A stretch of 64,000 bases of DNA, from contig JADJBL010000013.1 in the NCBI GenBank assembly GCA_016703765.1, forward strand, positions 62,001 to 126,000, read 5' to 3'. The stretch's first letter is position 1; every line of letters begins with the position of its first letter. The translations under genes were made by a program, and so were the position numbers. The DNA comes from Saprospirales bacterium (GTDB lineage: Bacteria; Bacteroidota; Bacteroidia; Chitinophagales; Saprospiraceae). Of the stretch, positions 25,283-34,914 are shown one piece after another. The notes below the pieces were generated by a model. The model was not told the DNA's origin and did no database searches. It saw only the letters and a program-made list of their open reading frames with translations.

Positions 25283-26023
25283 TTAACCCAAACCAGCAGT
25301 AGTCACTCTTGCTAGCCTTACAAACAACTCATTGATACTCGGCGCCTGATGTTCTTTTTTCAACGCAGACGGGCTTCCCATGGCCGCGATCTTTCCGTCG
25401 ACCATGATGGAAATGCGGTCGCAGTATTCCGCTTCGTCCATATAGTGGGTGGTTACGAATACGGTTCGGCCCTTGTCGGCGGCGCGGTAAATCAACTCCC
25501 AAAAATGCCGGCGGGTAATGGGATCGACGCCCCCCGTGGGCTCGTCCAGAAAAACGATGGCCGGGTCGTGAACCTGGGAAATGGAGAACGCCAGCTTCTG
25601 CTTCCAGCCGAGTGGAAGCGACTTCACGGGTGTTTTGGAAACCTCCCTCAGGTCCAGCTCTTCGAGGAGTTGCTCCGTTTTGATCCCGATATTTTTGAGG
25701 GACAATCCGTAAATACCCCCGTAAAACCGGATATTTTCCTTGACGGTGAGGTCCTCGTAGAGGGAAAATTTCTGGCTCATATAGCCGATATTCCTTTTGA
25801 TCTGTTCGGGCTGCCTGGATACGTCAAAACCTGCGACGGATGCCCTCCCGGAAGTAGGGCGGGAAAGCCCGGTGAGCATCCGCATCGCCGTGGTCTTGCC
25901 GGCCCCGTTTGCGCCCAGGAACCCGAATATCTCGCCCTGTGCGACCTCCAGGCTGATCGCGTCCACCGCGGTAAAAGCGCCGAATTTCTTTGTCAGGGAT
26001 TCTGTCGTGATAGCCAGGTTCAT
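25283..26023 (-). CDS. ABC transporter ATP-binding protein (YbhF C-terminal-half-like)
   Basis: The 246-residue protein has Walker A GANGAGKTTAMR near residue 35 and Walker B AIVFLDEPTGGVDP. The signature is altered to LPLGWKQKLAFS instead of LSGGQ. As I recall, this altered signature is also seen in the second half of E. coli YbhF. It overlaps the upstream ATPase by 4 bp, so the two subunits are made together and probably replace the fused YbhF. Confidence 0.92.
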   Translation of the reverse strand: MNLAITTESLTKKFGAFTAVDAISLEVAQGEIFGFLGANGAGKTTAMRMLTGLSRPTSGRASVAGFDVSRQPEQIKRNIGYMSQKFSLYEDLTVKENIRFYGGIYGLSLKNIGIKTEQLLEELDLREVSKTPVKSLPLGWKQKLAFSISQVHDPAIVFLDEPTGGVDPITRRHFWELIYRAADKGRTVFVTTHYMDEAEYCDRISIMVDGKIAAMGSPSALKKEHQAPSINELFVRLARVTTAGLG

Positions 26024-26928
26024 ACCGCTTGTTTTTTCGCCATTAATTCCATAAACACATCCTCGATATTGGCCTCCACGGCCTTTATTTCAATTTCCCG
26101 GTGTTCTTTTTTGCTCAGGTAATCCAGCAGCTCTCCTTCGGCCAATTCCCCTTTCAGCGCGAGGTGCACCGAATCGCCGAAGGGAAAAGCGGAGTAGGCC
26201 GCGGGGTGTTTGCGCAGGTCTTCGATGAGTCTGAGGGTGTGGGAGGCCTTTACGGCCCATAGATGTCTCGAATAGCTCTTCACCAGGTCAGCGGGTGCGC
26301 CGACATTGAGGATATGGCCGTTCTGGATCAGGGCCACGCGGTCGCAGAGGCTGGCCTCGTCCATATAAGGAGTGGAGACCAGAATGGTGATACCCCTATC
26401 CTTCAGCCGGTGCAGCATTTCCCAGAATTCCTTTCTCGAAACCGCGTCCACTCCCGTGGTGGGTTCGTCGAGGATCAGTACCTCCGGTTCGTGGATCATG
26501 GCGCAGCTCAGGGCGAGCTTTTGCTTCATCCCCCCCGATAAATTGCCCGCCTTTCGGTCCTTGAACGGCTCGATCTGACTGTAAATATCCTTGATCAGGT
26601 GGTAGTTCTCCCGGACGCTGGTTCCGAAAATGGTGGCAAAAAAGTTGAGGTTTTCCTCCACGGTCAGGTCCTGGTAAAGCGAAAAGCGGCCCGGCATATA
26701 CCCGACGTGCTTTCGCAATGCGCGGAATTCCTTCACGGGATCCAGGCCGATCACCCGGGCTTCTCCCGAATCGGGCAGCAGCAGGGTGGTCAGTATCCGG
26801 ATCAGCGTGGTTTTCCCCGCACCGTCCGGTCCGATGAGGCCGAACAATTCCCCTTTCGACACCTCAAAGGATACGTCGTTCAGGGCCTGCACGGGGCCGT
26901 AGGATTTGGAGATATGATGGATTGACAT
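26020..26928 (-). CDS. ABC transporter ATP-binding protein (YbhF N-terminal-half-like)
   Basis: The 302-residue protein has Walker A GPDGAGKTTLIR near residue 33, canonical signature LSGGMKQKLALS, Walker B VLILDEPTTGVDA and a C-terminal extension after residue 215. It is preceded (76 bp) by the HlyD adaptor and coupled to the second ATPase. A heterodimer with one standard and one altered signature would give asymmetric ATP sites. Confidence 0.92.
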   Translation of the reverse strand: MSIHHISKSYGPVQALNDVSFEVSKGELFGLIGPDGAGKTTLIRILTTLLLPDSGEARVIGLDPVKEFRALRKHVGYMPGRFSLYQDLTVEENLNFFATIFGTSVRENYHLIKDIYSQIEPFKDRKAGNLSGGMKQKLALSCAMIHEPEVLILDEPTTGVDAVSRKEFWEMLHRLKDRGITILVSTPYMDEASLCDRVALIQNGHILNVGAPADLVKSYSRHLWAVKASHTLRLIEDLRKHPAAYSAFPFGDSVHLALKGELAEGELLDYLSKKEHREIEIKAVEANIEDVFMELMAKKQAV

Positions 26929-27003
26929 TGTTGGGTTATTAGGTTATTAAGTTTGTTGGTAGTTGCTTGGGTAGCTACCCATACAAGAACCCCTAAGAGC
27001 CAC

Positions 27004-27900
27004 CTAAAAAGAAACCTCCCCCGGCATCCCGATCTTCACCGCTCCGTCGTTGTCGACGGCGATTTTCAGGGCGTAGACGAGGTTCACCCTTTCCTCGCGG
27101 GTCTGCACGATCTTGGGGGTGAACTCGGCCTGGCTGGAGATCCAGGAGACCGTTCCGGGGAGCGACTGCAAAGTTTCCTTTCCGGCGTCGAAAAAGACTT
27201 CGACCTTTTGGCCGGGTTTCACCGAGGATAATTGTGCTCCGGTGATATAGGCCCGGAGTTCCATGTGCCGGAGGTCGGCGATTTTATAGAGGGGTTTTCC
27301 AATAGAGGCAAGCTCTCCCGCCTCAGCCCATTGCAGAATCACCGTTCCGTCGATGGGGTTTTCGACATAGCAGCGGCTGATCTGTTCGTCGAGCAGGCGG
27401 AGTTGGGCGGCCAGGGGGTCGGTCTCGGCCAGCACGGCCTGGTTGAAGCGATCGGCGTTGGACTTCGCGGCGCGGATCTGCTCTTCCAGCACATTGAGTT
27501 GCCCGTTGATATCGTCCAGTTGTTTGGGCAAAGCGGCTTTCCCCGCTAACAGGGCTTCCACCCTCGTTTTTTCCCGAAGCAGGGTCCGCCGCTGTTCTTC
27601 GAGGACTTTGATCTGCGGTCCTGGGTCCTGGGTCTTTTTGCGTACCGTGCCCATGCTTGCGAGAAGCTGATTTCGCTGCAGGGCCAGGGTGGTGGTATCT
27701 ATCAAGCCAATCGCCTGCCCGGCTTTCAACGAAACCCCTTCCTCCAAATCCAGACGGAGTATCTGCCCGTTCGCCTGCGCAGACACGACAATCTCCCTGG
27801 CTTCAAAATGCCCGTACGCATCCGCATCGTCATCCGTCGTGGCGCACGAGAAAATAAATAACATCATTAAAATCCCAAAAACAAAGCCTACTATTTTCAT
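27004..27900 (-). CDS. HlyD/YbhG family periplasmic adaptor lipoprotein
   Basis: The 298-residue protein has a lipobox-like FIFSC at residues 15-19. A lipoyl-like half-motif (GQILRLDLEEGVSLKAGQAIGLID) at about residues 49-72, a long coiled coil at about 75-170 and a second lipoyl half with GTVILQWAEAGELASIGKPL near residue 184 give the membrane-fusion-protein order. It bridges the inner-membrane ABC exporter and the TolC-type channel encoded just upstream. Confidence 0.88.
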   Translation of the reverse strand: MKIVGFVFGILMMLFIFSCATTDDDADAYGHFEAREIVVSAQANGQILRLDLEEGVSLKAGQAIGLIDTTTLALQRNQLLASMGTVRKKTQDPGPQIKVLEEQRRTLLREKTRVEALLAGKAALPKQLDDINGQLNVLEEQIRAAKSNADRFNQAVLAETDPLAAQLRLLDEQISRCYVENPIDGTVILQWAEAGELASIGKPLYKIADLRHMELRAYITGAQLSSVKPGQKVEVFFDAGKETLQSLPGTVSWISSQAEFTPKIVQTREERVNLVYALKIAVDNDGAVKIGMPGEVSF

Positions 27901-27928
27901 CTCTACTCTTTTTTAGTTTTTTCTCAAA

Positions 27929-27969
27929 CCACTCAATCACTCAATCACCCAATCACTCAATCACTCAAT
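27929..27969. repeat. Tandem CACTCAAT-word repeat
   Basis: About five near-identical octamers (CACTCAAT/CACCCAAT) run in tandem across the spacer into the 3' end of the TolC-family gene. There is no inverted arm. Confidence 0.7.
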
Positions 27970-29247
27970 GGACCCCCGATGCACCCAATACCCCGCCCTG
28001 GTCTGCGCCAACTGGATCTCATGCGCTTTGAGCTGCAATCTGGCCAGGGTTTCGGCATTGGATTGAAGGAGGTAATCGGTAGGCGTGGCCACTCCTTGCT
28101 CCAATTGCAGTGCAAGGGTTTTCAGCAGGCGGGCTTGTAACTCCGCGATCTGGCGGTCCGATTCCATTAGTTGGAGCAGGGATTCCATTTGTTGGAGGAA
28201 GGCGGCATCGGCGCGGTTGAGGTTGGTTTCCAGCACCGTGGCCTGGTTGTCGAGGATCAATTGTTGTACCCCGAGCAATTCCCGGTCCCTTTTTAGTTTG
28301 CCCCAGTCGTAAATAGTCCATTGGGCCTGGAGGCCGACCTGGGCGAAGGGCGCCAGGGATTCGTCAAAAAGATTGAGCGGGTTGGGGTAACCGATTCCAC
28401 CTGTGGCAAATGCGCTTAGTTTGGGCCTGCGGGACGCGGAAAGGAGTTCGTTGCGTTGATCGACCGATACTTTTTGCAATTCGATCGCGGTGAATTCCGG
28501 GCGATTCAGGGGTAGGGGATAGGTGGTTTCTTCAAATTGAGGGAGTTCGAGCAATCTGAATTCCTCCTCTTGCCTGCCGGTCAGGTCTGCGAGTTGCTGC
28601 CTGAGGCCTTTCTCCGTCAATCCCGTTTCCGTTATCTGGGCTTGAATTTTGAGCATTTCCACTTCCATCTGATCGGCAGCGGAGGGCAGTACCACGCCGT
28701 TTCGAATCCCCACATCGATCCGGTCCTTTTGGGCGGTAAGGTTTTGCAGGGAAGTTGCGAGGACCCGCTGCTTTCCCTGCAGCAGAAGAATCCCGAAAAA
28801 ATATTGGTTGACAATTTCTTTAAGCTTGTTCATCTCCACAACGATGCCCTGTTGCTCCGCCGCCAGGTTGCTTTGCTCCTGAGCCAGGCGGGCTTTAGCC
28901 AAACCTCCGTCATAGACCAGCCAGCTCGCCTGAACGGTGGCCTGAGCCCGGTAAAGCGGAAGGTCGAGCGGATCGCCGATGGGAGGGGGGAGTTCGAAGG
29001 GGAAATCCGGGACCTCCGTTTGCCAGCCGGCCTGAATCCGGGCCTCCAACTGGGGCAGGCGATCGGACTTGATCTGGGCGCTGCGCAACTGCGCTGCTTG
29101 TTCCAGCATTTGAGGCCGGTCATTGAGAGGGTACGCCCCGGCGGCCCAGTCAAAGCACTGCTGGAGCGTCACGGGATTGGCCGTTTGGGTAAATGCCATT
29201 TGTGGCAGGGCGAGGGCAGTGAGGAGGAGGATAATATGTGATCGCAT
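27961..29247 (-). CDS. TolC family outer membrane efflux protein
   Basis: ATG at 29247 is preferred because it begins a signal peptide (MRSHIILLLTALALPQMAFTQ); an upstream in-frame ATG at 29292 would add 15 residues encoded by a repetitive spacer. The 428-residue product has two OEP repeats, each with a long helical pair (about 125-215 and 325-420) and beta-strand segments (ATVQASWLVYDGG and VGLQAQWTIYDWG). It provides the outer-membrane exit duct for the HlyD/ABC exporter downstream. Confidence 0.9.
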   Translation of the reverse strand: MRSHIILLLTALALPQMAFTQTANPVTLQQCFDWAAGAYPLNDRPQMLEQAAQLRSAQIKSDRLPQLEARIQAGWQTEVPDFPFELPPPIGDPLDLPLYRAQATVQASWLVYDGGLAKARLAQEQSNLAAEQQGIVVEMNKLKEIVNQYFFGILLLQGKQRVLATSLQNLTAQKDRIDVGIRNGVVLPSAADQMEVEMLKIQAQITETGLTEKGLRQQLADLTGRQEEEFRLLELPQFEETTYPLPLNRPEFTAIELQKVSVDQRNELLSASRRPKLSAFATGGIGYPNPLNLFDESLAPFAQVGLQAQWTIYDWGKLKRDRELLGVQQLILDNQATVLETNLNRADAAFLQQMESLLQLMESDRQIAELQARLLKTLALQLEQGVATPTDYLLQSNAETLARLQLKAHEIQLAQTRAGYWVHRGSIE

Positions 29248-29257
29248 AGCGTTTTTT

Positions 29258-29884
29258 TTAGTGCAGGGTGGAGGGTGCAGGGTGCAGGGCATTTTTCACA
29301 AAATCCACGATCACCTCCTTCCGGTCCCTGATAAACAGGGCATAGTCCGCGTCGCTCACCTGGAGCATAGCCTGCATCATGGGGCGTGCGACGAAGGGGA
29401 ATACGCACATCGAAAGAATGTTGACCACGAGGTGGATGGGGTTGATAATCCGGATGGCGCCTTTTTGGGCTTCCATCTGGATCTGCATGACCAGTTTCAT
29501 GGGATTGGGCTTCATGTCCATGCCCGAAATCCTTTGGAGAAAAGCCTCCGGGTGGCGCTGGAGCTCGAGGAGCACGAAAGCCGGCAGATAAGGGTGTTCG
29601 GAAAGGAAATCCAGGTAGCGCTCCACGAATTGTTCCAATTTGATAAAAAGCGGGAGATCCGATTCGAACAGCTCGTTTTGCCGGGGAACCATCTCGCGGA
29701 AGGCTTGCTCGAAGATCGCGGAAAACAGGTTGTCCTTGCTTTTGAAGTAATAGTGCAACAAACCCTTGTTGATGCCGGCCTCGTCGGCAATCTCCTGCAT
29801 CCGGGCGCCCGCATACCCCTTGCGGATAAATACGCGCTTGGCCGCTTCCAAAACCCTGCCTTCCGTGTCGAGATCTTTTGTCAT
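29258..29884 (-). CDS. TetR/AcrR family transcriptional regulator (CecR-like position)
   Basis: ATG at 29884 gives 208 residues. An upstream ATG at 29914 would translate through the operator palindrome, so the shorter start is chosen. The helix-turn-helix is RVLEAAKRVFIRKGYAGARM then EIADEAGINKGLLHYYFKSKDNL, the TetR signature. The C-terminal ligand domain is divergent. It heads the efflux operon. The palindrome directly in front of it indicates autorepression, relieved by a substrate of the pump. Confidence 0.92.
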   Translation of the reverse strand: MTKDLDTEGRVLEAAKRVFIRKGYAGARMQEIADEAGINKGLLHYYFKSKDNLFSAIFEQAFREMVPRQNELFESDLPLFIKLEQFVERYLDFLSEHPYLPAFVLLELQRHPEAFLQRISGMDMKPNPMKLVMQIQMEAQKGAIRIINPIHLVVNILSMCVFPFVARPMMQAMLQVSDADYALFIRDRKEVIVDFVKNALHPAPSTLH

Positions 29885-29888
29885 GATT

Positions 29889-29904
29889 TTACCCAAGTGG
29901 GTAA
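29889..29904. promoter_or_regulatory. TetR operator palindrome
   Basis: TTACCCA AG TGGGTAA is a perfect 7-bp inverted repeat with a 2-bp centre. It lies 5-20 bp before the regulator ATG and immediately downstream of the putative -7 box, i.e. over the expected transcription start. This is the usual geometry for TetR autorepression. Confidence 0.7.
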
Positions 29905-29911
29905 TTTTATG

Positions 29912-29943
29912 CAATAGTAGAAGTTTCTTGACAGAGAAGCAAC
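29912..29943 (-). promoter_or_regulatory. Putative promoter of the tetR-efflux operon
   Basis: Read on the minus strand: GTTG (29943-29940), a 20-base spacer and TACTATTG (29919-29912), one mismatch from TAnnTTTG. The operator palindrome follows directly. Confidence 0.5.
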
Positions 29944-29966
29944 TTTGAGGGGAGGAATTTTTATTT

Positions 29967-30048
29967 TGGGTTTAGGAAGTTTAGAAAGTTTAGGAGGTTT
30001 AGTCTTTTTTCTAAACCCCTCTAAACCCTCTAAACCCTCTAAACCCAA
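29967..30048. repeat. Inverted repeat of iterated GTTTAG words (second family member)
   Basis: The left arm 29967-30003 has GGTTTAGGAAGTTTAGAAAG-type words and the right arm 30011-30048 is a run of CTAAACCCT words. They surround a TCTTTTTT loop, directly upstream of the histidine kinase GTG. It uses the same words as 14147-14216. Confidence 0.7.
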
Positions 30049-30051
30049 ATA

Positions 30052-33000
30052 GTGAGACCATTCTTCCTGCCAACCTTCTTCCTCTGCGTAGCAGCCCTCC
30101 TGTGCTGTGCCGGGCGTATTTTTTCCCAAAACGGAGACTGGGTGGTCAAGGTGCGCGAAGTCGGGGTCGAGGATGGTTTGTCCAGCCGCTTTGTGAACCG
30201 GATCTTCCAGGATTCGGAGGATTTTATGTGGTTTTCCACCTCCGAAGGGCTCAACCGCTACGACGGCTACCGGATGGAGGTCTTCCATCCCCAACGTATT
30301 GGAGGAAGGGTGGCCTTTCCTTTTTTTATCATGGAGGACTGTGCTTCCAAAATATGGCTGAGCAGCCAAACCGTCAGGCCCATTGGCGATCGGGAAAACA
30401 GGTATGTCTGGACGCTCGATATGCTCGACCCGATATCCCGCAAGATTATCCCGGCCGATAGCTTGCTGCCCTTTCCCCTGGAGGACCTTACCCAGGTGGG
30501 CAGTATTCCGGGGAAGCTCATCCTGTTCGGAACCCGGCATGGAGCGGTTTTTGCTTACGACGGGAGCGTTTTTCCGCTGTTCGGCGCCCAGGAGTGGGGG
30601 GCCATAACCCACCTCGGAGGATGGGGAGATGGAACGGTATATTTCGTAAGCGGCAAGGTGCTTCGGGTCATCGACCAAAGCGGCAAGCTGCTTTACCGTG
30701 CCGATCTTCCCAAGCGCCTGCTGGAGTTGAATTCCAATGACAAAGGCGATCTTTGGGGCTTGTTCCTCGGCGAAGGAGGTGAAAAAAGCCTGATCCGCCT
30801 ATTCTCCGAATCGGAGCAAACGCTGGAAGTTCCCCTTTCCCCTATCTTTGACAACCATGATCCGGATCTCTTTCGCTGGTTGGTTACCCCGGACGGAGGG
30901 CTGGTGTTGGGTTATTACGGAACCCTGCTCCTGCTGGATTCGCAGGGGAATCTAATCCTCGATTTCCCCAAAAAGCTGCCCAACAGTTCGGAATTCCTTC
31001 GGCTGACATTTCTCTATTTTGACCACTCGGGCGGTCTATGGCTTAACAACCATTCCGGCGTGGCGAAACTGACCTGGAATCCCAGCCCTTTTCGAAATTT
31101 CCTTCATGAAGAATCCTATAGTATCAGAGGCTTAGGCTGGTCAAATGACTCGGTATTGCTGGTCGCCAATTATTCCGGCGCACTGCTGCTGAATATTCGT
31201 TCCGGCAGGCAAATTCCCCTGCCATTCAAAGAAGCTTACGGGTTGGGGGTAAGTCGCGATAAAGAGGGATTTTGGTGGTTAGGAGTCCACAGTAAACAAT
31301 TTTTGCGGATCAGCGCCGATTTTAAGACCCTGGACATAATTCCACTCCATATTCCGGAAAAGTGGGGCAGCGAGCAAAGCCAAATTGACTGCAAGGCGCC
31401 CTTTACGGATAGCAGGGGAAAAATCTGGCTAGGCACCAGCAATGGTTTGGGGTATTACGATCCGGGGTTTGGCAAGGCCCTCTTCCTCCATCCTGGCCCG
31501 CGTTTTTCGGATTTGCAGGAAAAAAGCGTCAACTGCTTTCTGGAAGATGAGAAAGGCCTCTGGGTCGGAACCAGTGGGGGGCTCTATCTCCTTGGCCCCG
31601 ACGGGGAGGTTCGATCTTGCGTTGACGCGCTGCGCCATTTGAGCATTTATTTTATCCACAGGGACCGGGAAGGGAGCTATTGGTTGGCGACCAGGGGGGT
31701 GGGTTGGTGCACTGGGATCCGGAGTCCGGGTTGGTCGAGGAATTCAACACAGAAACCGGCTTGATTAGCAACGTGATCTATGCTATCCTGGAAGACGAAA
31801 AGGGATATTATTGGCTTTCGAGCAACAACGGCCTGATCCGCTTTGACCCCAGACGAAAGGAGTTTTTGTTTTTCCGGGGGGACGACGGCATGGCTGGAGA
31901 GGAATTTAATTTTATGGCGTTTGCCAAGGGAAAGGATGGACGCTTTTACTTTGGAGGGATCGATGGGATTACCTCATTCCACCCCGACTCCGTGCAGATT
32001 ACAGAATCCTTGGGTGTTCCGATCCGCATTACCTCGTATTCGGAATGGGAACCCGAATCCGGCAAAATGGTGACCCGAACCCCGGAATTGCTCGAAAAAG
32101 GCAGGATTGAACTGCTCCCGCCTATGCATTCCTTTCACCTGTCATTTGCCCTGATGAGCTACCACCAGCCTGGAAATTTACAATACGCTTACCGGCTGGA
32201 AGGTCTGGAAAGAGGATGGACCCTGCTTACCGAACCCGTTCTCAGGCTGAGCAGGATACCGCATGGGAAATACACCCTCCACATCAAAGGCAGGGGCGAA
32301 AACGGGCAATGGTCGACCCGGGAGTTGCGCATCCCGGTCGTAGTGAAAAGGCCTTTTTATCAATACCCCTGGTTTTGGCTGCTGATCCTTCTTTGTATGC
32401 TTGGGGTTGGGTTTTTCTACTATCGTATATATGTATGGCAATTGAAAAGACGTCAGGTCCAATTGGAAAAAGAGGTCGAACGAAGAACCCGGGACCTCCG
32501 CAACAGCAGAGAGATCATCGGGGAGCAGTACCGCGAGTTGGAAAAGGTCAACCGGACCAAGGACCACCTCTTTCTCATCCTGGCCCATGAACTGAAGAAC
32601 CCGGTCTTGTCCTTCCGCAATCTTTCCAAGAAAATATCCTACCTGCTCCACAAACAGCAGTTTGACAGGCTCATGCTTTTGGGCGCCAAGCTGGACCAGA
32701 CCGCTTCCAACGCTCATAACCTGCTGGACAACCTGTTGCAATGGGCCAAGACCCAGCGCGGTACTTTTTTTATCCACCCACGGCAGATCGACTTGTGGGA
32801 AGCGTTTTCCCAGGTAATGGGCATGTACCAGGAGAAGGCAAAAGAAAAAGGGATCGCTTTGGTCAGCGGGGAAGAATGGAGGGAGGTGTACGTCTGGGCA
32901 GACCCGGCCGCCCTGCAGGTGGTTCTCCGCAACCTGGTAGATAACGCGGTCAAGTTTACGGCCTCGGGTGGAAGGATATGGCTGGAGGCATATAACGAGC

Positions 33001-33248
33001 AAGATATTACCGTGATTAAAGTCATCGATTCAGGCATCGGCATGAAGCCCGAAATTCTGGAACATTTATTTCAAACGAATGAATGGCCGGGTATCGGCAC
33101 GGCGGGGGAGCGAGGCAGCGGACTGGGACTTTTGCTGGTTAAAGAATTAATGGACTTGCACAAAGGTCAGGTAAAGGCCTTTTCCGGTATCGATAAAGGT
33201 ACTACCTTTGAGTTGCAATTTCCCCGTTCGACGCTCCCAAAGACTTAA
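30052..33248 (+). CDS. Sensor histidine kinase with two-component propeller (one frameshift)
   Basis: The GTG start at 30052 opens a signal peptide (residues 1-25). The frame breaks in the G6 run 31694-31699 and continues in another frame to 33248; repaired length is about 1,065 residues. Reg_prop-type blades fill the sensor half, beginning GLSSRFVNRIFQDSEDFMWF. A Y_Y_Y domain (YRLEGLERGWT to about KGRGENGQWST) and one membrane helix follow. HisKA has the phospho-His in LILAHELKNPV, and HATPase boxes are VDNAVKFTA, DSGIGM and GSGLGLLLVKELM. It lacks the receiver/AraC parts of full hybrid systems. The LytTR regulator 29 bp downstream is the likely partner. The ligand is unknown. Confidence 0.88.
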
Positions 33249-33277
33249 ACCCTAATAGATATCAACCCTGCTGAGTA

Positions 33278-34003
33278 ATGAGTTCGATGCGCATCTGGAT
33301 TGTGGAAGACAACCTTTCCTTCGCCCTTGATTTGGAAATGTTTGCAGAGGAATTGGGCCATGAGATACTCGGTATTTCATCCAAAGGAGAGGATGCCCTT
33401 CTGGCTATCCCGGATCAATTGCCCGACTTGATCATCATGGACATCAACCTCGAAGGGGAAATGAACGGCCTGGATCTGGCCCAAAAGCTGGAGCACACAG
33501 AAATTCCCATATTATTCATCACGGTGCACGACCGGCCGGATTACTTTCAGCAGGCGCGGAAAACCAACTGGGCGGGCTATCTGGTCAAGCCCTTCGACAA
33601 GCTGTCGCTTCAGGCCGCCCTGGAAATAGCGCTTCGGGCTCCGAAGACGGAGCACCTTCCGGAGGAGCTGAGTTTCCTGAGCAATGAGTGCATTCTGATC
33701 AAATCTCAGGGCATATATTTTAAGGTCCAGTTCTGCGATATCGACTTCATCCAGTCGGAGGGCAACTACTGCATGATCCACACCAACGGAAAAAAGTTTG
33801 CCATCAAGATATCCCTCCGCCAACTGCTGGATAACCTTCCTCAAAGCCAGTTCGTGCAGATTCAGAAAAGCTACGCCGTTCAGCAAAAGCGCATCGAAGC
33901 CATCGACGCAGCCGAGAACCTGGTCCTCATCGGCGCCCATCGCCTGCCTCTTGGGAAAGGCTACCGCGATTCCCTGCTGGCTCGTTTCAGGGTCTTGAAA
34001 TAG
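33278..34003 (+). CDS. LytTR family response regulator
   Basis: The 241-residue protein has a receiver domain at residues 1-120 with acidic pair ED (10-11), phospho-acceptor Asp55 in LIIMDINLEG, Thr in FITVHD and Lys in GYLVKPFD. A LytTR DNA-binding domain covers about 140-241 (DIDFIQSEGNYCMIHT, FVQIQKSYAVQ). It is coupled by position to the propeller kinase and is the last gene before the giant surface-protein leader, making those genes plausible targets (inference). Confidence 0.92.
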   Translation: MSSMRIWIVEDNLSFALDLEMFAEELGHEILGISSKGEDALLAIPDQLPDLIIMDINLEGEMNGLDLAQKLEHTEIPILFITVHDRPDYFQQARKTNWAGYLVKPFDKLSLQAALEIALRAPKTEHLPEELSFLSNECILIKSQGIYFKVQFCDIDFIQSEGNYCMIHTNGKKFAIKISLRQLLDNLPQSQFVQIQKSYAVQQKRIEAIDAAENLVLIGAHRLPLGKGYRDSLLARFRVLK

Positions 34004-34091
34004 ATGACCTGGCCGTTACAAGGGACAATCGGCCCGATTCTGTCGCCTTTCTGACCGTTTCGTCAGAGAATAAAAAAAAATTGAAAAATAA

Positions 34092-34122
34092 TTTCGCAAT
34101 CCAAAATAGTTTAATACATTTG
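34092..34122 (+). promoter_or_regulatory. Putative promoter upstream of the giant surface-protein gene
   Basis: TTTC (34092-34095), a 19-base spacer and TACATTTG (34115-34122) match the Bacteroidota promoter with one mismatch in the -33 box. It is about 890 bp upstream of the ATG at 35013, so the transcript would have a long leader. Confidence 0.4.
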
Positions 34123-34539
34123 CAATACCCAAACGAATTTCAGTTATCCCACAAGAGCTGAAATCGATACATTCTCTCCCAACTACCGATTTTCAGCAAG
34201 CAAGCACAATTGACTACTTTTTTCCCGCACTATCGTCTACCACTATTGAAGCACTAGGTAGAACTTCGCACTAAAAAAAACATCGACGGAACACGTGTCC
34301 CTGCACGTCCCGAATTATTTCGGGTCGAAAAGGACATAGTTTAATTTTTTAAAGTTAATTTCGGCAAACCCCGAAATTAATTGCGAAGGATTATTTTGCC
34401 CGGCCCCACGCTGTGCAAAATAATAGTATTTAACCCAAACAAGATAAACGCAACTACTACATGGTCAAAGGTTACTTAATGGGCGGCTTATGCCGCCCTT
34501 TATTCCCTTTTGTTGTATTCTTCAGGAGTGAAGTTAAAA

Positions 34540-34616
34540 CCCCTGTTGCAAAGCATCCTGGCCTTCCGGAATTGATTTTCGGAGGAGCAGGGATCAGCCG
34601 CAACAGGGGGTTTTTT
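34540..34616 (+). terminator. Intrinsic terminator-like hairpin in the leader
   Basis: CCCCTGTTGC (34540-34549) pairs with GCAACAGGGG (34600-34609) and is followed by GTTTTTT. An inner CCTTCCG/CGGAGG stem (34562-34585) extends the structure. Confidence 0.65.
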
Positions 34617-34828
34617 ATTTCCCTAAAAATACAATTTAAAATTCGTTTCAATTTCGTTTTGCTTTTGCAAAAGGGCCAGGCTTTTGTCTCTCTTTTGCCC
34701 TGGGATTCTTTTGTGAAAAAAAATAAAAAAAACGCTTGAGTGGCTCGTCTTTTCAGTATGATTGGTTCTCAGGTTAAGAAAAATCCTTTAGACGGGGATT
34801 TATAATTTGTTAGTGTTTCTAGCATTCC

Positions 34829-34914
34829 AGTGCGGCTGCGGCCGCACTCTTTTCTCGATTAGGATTACAACTTGTTATAGCGTTAGAGTGCAGCCGTCAG
34901 GGCTGCACTTTTTT
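34829..34914 (+). terminator. Two tandem sister terminator-like hairpins
   Basis: AGTGCGGC TGCG GCCGCACT with CTTTT, and AGTGCAGCC GTCAG GGCTGCACT with T6, lie 38 bp apart. They are preceded by similar TTGTTA..G-TT sequences, suggesting duplication. They end 98 bp before the giant gene ATG. Confidence 0.65.

Noticed and set aside
34461..34739. 92-codon open frame in the leader
   Set aside because: It runs through two strong hairpins, has a low-complexity Lys/Asn tail and no signal or domain, so it is unlikely to be a gene.
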